Positions 61,559 through 64,000 of a stretch of DNA of 64,000 nt are shown here, piece by piece. How positions within the stretch are numbered: position 1 is the stretch's first letter; every line of letters starts with the position of its first letter. Both the position numbers and the translations under genes were made by a program. The notes beneath the pieces are model-generated. The model saw only the letters and a program-made list of their open reading frames with translations, made no database searches and was not told the origin of the DNA. Location of the stretch: NCBI GenBank assembly GCA_951813065.1, contig CATOTH010000006.1, forward strand, positions 248,001 through 312,000. Direction: 5' to 3'. Source of the DNA: an uncultured Bryobacterales bacterium (lineage in GTDB: Bacteria > Acidobacteriota > Terriglobia > Bryobacterales > UBA6623).

Positions 61559-62407
61559 CTATTCGAACCGGAAGCTGATGTCGGATGCCGGAGCCGAATG
61601 CGTCAGCGCTCCGACGGAGGCGAAATCAGCTCCCGCCTCGGCGTACGCTCGAATGGTCGGCAGCGCCAGATTCCCGGAGACCTCGATTCGCGCCCGGCCA
61701 TTGATGACACCTGCTGCTTGAGCGACCTCCTTCGGCGTGAAGTTGTCCAGGAGGATGTGGCGAGCACCACAGGCCAGGGCTTCGTCGAGTTCGCTGAAGT
61801 CCCGCACCTCGATCTCAACCGGCAAACCGGTGGCGCGAGTGCCGTCGAGCGCTTGGCGTACACCGCCTGCGGCGTTGATGTGGTTGTTCTTGATGAGAAT
61901 GGCGTCGTACAGACCGATCCGATGGTTCGTTCCGCCCCCGGCCTGAACGGCGAGCTTTTCGATCACTCGCATGCCCGGCGTGGTCTTGCGCGTGTCGAGG
62001 AGCGTGCATCGCGTGCCTTTCAGTGCCTCGATGTAGCGCCGCGTCAGAGTCGCGACGCCACATGCCCTCTGAATCAGGTTCAATGCGGTGCGCTCTAGCG
62101 TAAGCAGGCGCCGAGCCGAGCCCTCCACCCTTGCGAAGACGAATTCGGCCTCCAGTTCGCTCCCGTCCGGGAACAGCAATTCAACACGCTCTTCCTGGTA
62201 CAGCATTTCCAGCAGCGGCGTGCCCGCGAGAACCAGCGACTCCCGCGTGAGAAAATACCCCCGGGCCTGAGCGTTCTCGGCTACGCACGCCTCCGTGGTG
62301 AGGTCGCCGTCACCAACATCTTCTGCTAGTGCGAGTGCGATCAGGTTAGCTACTCTCGGATCTCTCCAGCCAGGCGATGTCACCAGGTGGTGCGGTGTGG
62401 AAGGCAT
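61559..62407 (-). CDS. nadC: Nicotinate-nucleotide pyrophosphorylase (quinolinate phosphoribosyltransferase)
   Basis: NadC makes nicotinate mononucleotide from quinolinate and PRPP in de novo NAD synthesis. The 282-residue length is normal. Motifs: ALAEDVGDGDLTTEA, ERTALNLIQRACGVATLTRR (active-site Arg/His region), LLDTRKTTPGMRVIEKLAV, GGGTNHRIGLYDAILIKNNH and VEIEVRDFSELDEAL. It is the last gene of a three-gene minus-strand operon, nine bases after panE. No nadA or nadB is visible in the window. Confidence 0.93.
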   Translation of the reverse strand: MPSTPHHLVTSPGWRDPRVANLIALALAEDVGDGDLTTEACVAENAQARGYFLTRESLVLAGTPLLEMLYQEERVELLFPDGSELEAEFVFARVEGSARRLLTLERTALNLIQRACGVATLTRRYIEALKGTRCTLLDTRKTTPGMRVIEKLAVQAGGGTNHRIGLYDAILIKNNHINAAGGVRQALDGTRATGLPVEIEVRDFSELDEALACGARHILLDNFTPKEVAQAAGVINGRARIEVSGNLALPTIRAYAEAGADFASVGALTHSAPASDISFRFE

Positions 62408-62416
62408 GGCTTCGAG

Positions 62417-63403
62417 CTACTGGCTAGTGCGGGGTCCTTCGGATCGCGGGGCGAAGAGAACGCGCGTTGCAGCGTCGATTGCGCGCAGCGTCGGAACGTC
62501 GACATGGTTCCTGCCGGCAAGCTCGATGACGGCGCCAAGCAGCGCGTCCAACTCTGGATCTCGACCGCGTTCGAGATCTTGGAGCATGGAGGTCTTATGG
62601 TACCCAGCGGCCCGAGCGCCCTCGATTCGACGCTCGTTGGAGATTGCGATCTGAACGCCCACGGCGGCGGCGACCTGCCGGATCTCGTCCATCATTGAGC
62701 GAATCAGCCCGTGTCCGTCGGAGGAGTCGATCAAATCGCGCAAGGTCTTTCCAGTGAGTGCGCTCAGCGGGTTCAGAGCGCCGTTCCCCATCAACTTGAC
62801 CCAGAGCTCGTGTCGGATATTATTGCGGACGGGTGCCTTGAGACCGACCGACTGGAAGGCTGAGGAAAGCGTCAGGATGCGCTCGGTCCTGCCACCCGCG
62901 GGCTCCCCGAGAGGCAGGCGTGCGCCGGAGGAATGTACGACTTGACCGGGCTCGGCTAGCGCGCTTGAGAAGTACACGATGGACCCGATCACGAGCGAAC
63001 CCGGAATGTGGCGCTCAATCACGCCTCCGGGGTCCACGGCGGCTATTGGACTGTCTGCGCCTTCCACGCCGTGGAAATACCACCACGGCATCCCATTCTG
63101 CATGGAAACGAACGATGTATGTGGGCCTTTCAAGTGCTCGACCAGGGGCGCGATTTGTGTCAGAGAGCTTGCTTTTACCCCGAGCAAGACGTAGTCGACC
63201 GGTCCTATCTCAGCTGGTGACGAAGTGGCTCTGACCTGGTAGACGCGCTCCCCGAACAGGGCACTTCGAACCTGCAGTCCGCTAGTCTGTAGAGCCTCGA
63301 GATGCTTGCCCCGGGCAATGAACGCCACTTCATGGCCGCCTTCAAGCAGTCGTGTGCCAAGAAACCCGCCTACGGCCCCTGATCCATACACCGCGACTCT
63401 CAT
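62417..63403 (-). CDS. panE: Ketopantoate reductase (2-dehydropantoate 2-reductase) family
   Basis: An NADPH-dependent enzyme of the pantothenate/CoA route. MRVAVYGSGAVGGFLGTRL is the dinucleotide-binding start, followed by VLLGVKASSL, SMQNGM and HELWVKLMGNGALNPLSALT, in which the conserved Lys and Asn are visible. ATG 63403 is chosen because it places the Rossmann glycines at the N-terminus; a longer frame overlaps the upstream gene. It lies 13 bases after the hydrolase gene and nine before nadC, so co-transcription is likely. The family also includes proteins of other substrate range. Confidence 0.85.
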   Translation of the reverse strand: MRVAVYGSGAVGGFLGTRLLEGGHEVAFIARGKHLEALQTSGLQVRSALFGERVYQVRATSSPAEIGPVDYVLLGVKASSLTQIAPLVEHLKGPHTSFVSMQNGMPWWYFHGVEGADSPIAAVDPGGVIERHIPGSLVIGSIVYFSSALAEPGQVVHSSGARLPLGEPAGGRTERILTLSSAFQSVGLKAPVRNNIRHELWVKLMGNGALNPLSALTGKTLRDLIDSSDGHGLIRSMMDEIRQVAAAVGVQIAISNERRIEGARAAGYHKTSMLQDLERGRDPELDALLGAVIELAGRNHVDVPTLRAIDAATRVLFAPRSEGPRTSQ

Positions 63404-63416
63404 GCAATAACGCCGA

Positions 63417-64000
63417 CTACCGCCAAGCAGCTCGGAGCGTGTCCTCGAGCGCGTCAAGGCGGTTTGCGAAGAAGTGGTCCTGCGCATCGATCCAAGTGAG
63501 TGTCTTGGGGCCCGCTGCAAACTCGAAGACTCGTTCCATCGCGGCGCGGCTTCCGAACTCGTCGTTGGTGCTGTGAATGAAGGCCTTCGGACACCCGCAC
63601 TGGCTCAGGAAGCTCCAGTCATGCGTGTTGACTGGCGTTCCGACCGCAAGGATTCGATCCACTCCCGGTTCGCCACAGCAGACCCGAAGCGAGACTCGCG
63701 ATCCGAAGGAGAATCCGCCAATGGCGATCGGTTTGCCGGGATACCGGTCCAGCATGTAGCGCATGGCCGCGCGCAAGTCATCCTGCTCGCCCCGACCGCC
63801 GTCGTATGTTCCAGCGCTCCGCCCGACACCCCGAAAGTTGAAGCGCAGAACAGCGGCAGCTGCGCTCCGGGCGGAGCGGGCCATTCTGTACACCACCTTG
63901 TTGTGCATGGTGCCCCCGTACTGAGGGTGCGGATGGCAGATGACCGCAGCTCGGTCGATCTTGTCGTGAGAGTCCGGCTCTTCCAAGAGGGCCTCCAGCG
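63417..64000 (-). CDS. Alpha/beta hydrolase (dienelactone hydrolase-like), partial at right edge
   Basis: The frame is open to the right edge, so the N-terminus lies outside the window. AAVICHPHPQYGGTMHNKVV, FNFRGVGRSAGTYDGGRGEQ, the nucleophile elbow GGFSFGSR (Ser), FIHSTNDEFG (Asp) and DAQDHFFANRLDAL (His) are the family motifs, in order. Such small hydrolases act on esters or thioesters; the substrate is unknown. It is the first visible gene of the panE-nadC operon. Residues upstream of the apparent TTG at 63986 (LEALLEEP) fit the family, supporting an earlier start. Confidence 0.83.
   Translation of the reverse strand, partial: LEALLEEPDSHDKIDRAAVICHPHPQYGGTMHNKVVYRMARSARSAAAAVLRFNFRGVGRSAGTYDGGRGEQDDLRAAMRYMLDRYPGKPIAIGGFSFGSRVSLRVCCGEPGVDRILAVGTPVNTHDWSFLSQCGCPKAFIHSTNDEFGSRAAMERVFEFAAGPKTLTWIDAQDHFFANRLDALEDTLRAAWR

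Overview
The window is chromosomal DNA from a GC-rich, diderm, heterotrophic bacterium, most like an Acidobacteriota lineage, with Planctomycetota-type gene content not excluded. The reasons are paired DUF1552/DUF1592 proteins, sulfatases, Tat-targeted Gfo/Idh/MocA oxidoreductases, a PhoX-like protein, a prolyl oligopeptidase, secreted leucine-rich-repeat proteins, an LpxL-type acyltransferase, an outer-membrane barrel and a Gld-type ABC cluster. No rRNA, tRNA or CRISPR array was seen. All calls come from reading the sequence; no database search was run.

Layout. 1-1449: edge-truncated Tn5-type transposase with a DruA-like N-terminus. 1.5-14.8 kb: two sulfatases, a Uma2 nuclease, an outer-membrane barrel, a PhoX-like protein, a prolyl oligopeptidase, MurJ, an unknown membrane-anchored protein, a radical SAM protein and an AtuA-like protein. 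14.84-16.32 kb: an intact IS1182-type element sitting on the AtuA-like stop codon. 16.4-31.4 kb: RNase J, then a long minus-strand run (MFS, transaldolase, TPR, acyltransferase, aldehyde dehydrogenase, two Gfo/Idh proteins, a polyol-type dehydrogenase, DUF368, a small permease and a SurA-N/DsbA fusion) that looks like sugar or polyol catabolism plus envelope upkeep. 45.5-64 kb: M19 dipeptidase, Gld-type ABC operon, K+ channel, sugar-isomerase-like protein, two LRR proteins, the DUF1592-DUF1552 pair, and an alpha/beta hydrolase-PanE-NadC operon.

The most unusual part is 31.2-45.6 kb, an island flanked by two diverged direct copies (about 500 bp) of the junction between the DsbA-like gene and the dipeptidase gene. 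Inside are nested insertions. A dead IS1595-type transposase is cut twice: by a complete DruA-ISAs1 element (10-bp target duplication) and by a second IS1595-type element (8-bp target duplication) carrying a methylase-HNH passenger. A group II intron sits in the left terminal repeat of that second element. The intron's reverse transcriptase gene is split inside its PQGGVVSP motif by a three-gene serine-recombinase element. Both hybrid att junctions of that element are readable, and the inferred attP is a near-perfect 54-bp palindrome with a GT core. Joining the flanks restores an uninterrupted 435-codon reverse transcriptase.

A second window-wide pattern is a -10-like hexamer (TANNNT) 6-8 bases upstream of the start codon in about ten genes, which implies leaderless mRNAs. 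The clearest case has a consensus -35 box and a 17-bp spacer. Several operon-internal genes instead have good Shine-Dalgarno sites. The pattern was used here to choose starts.
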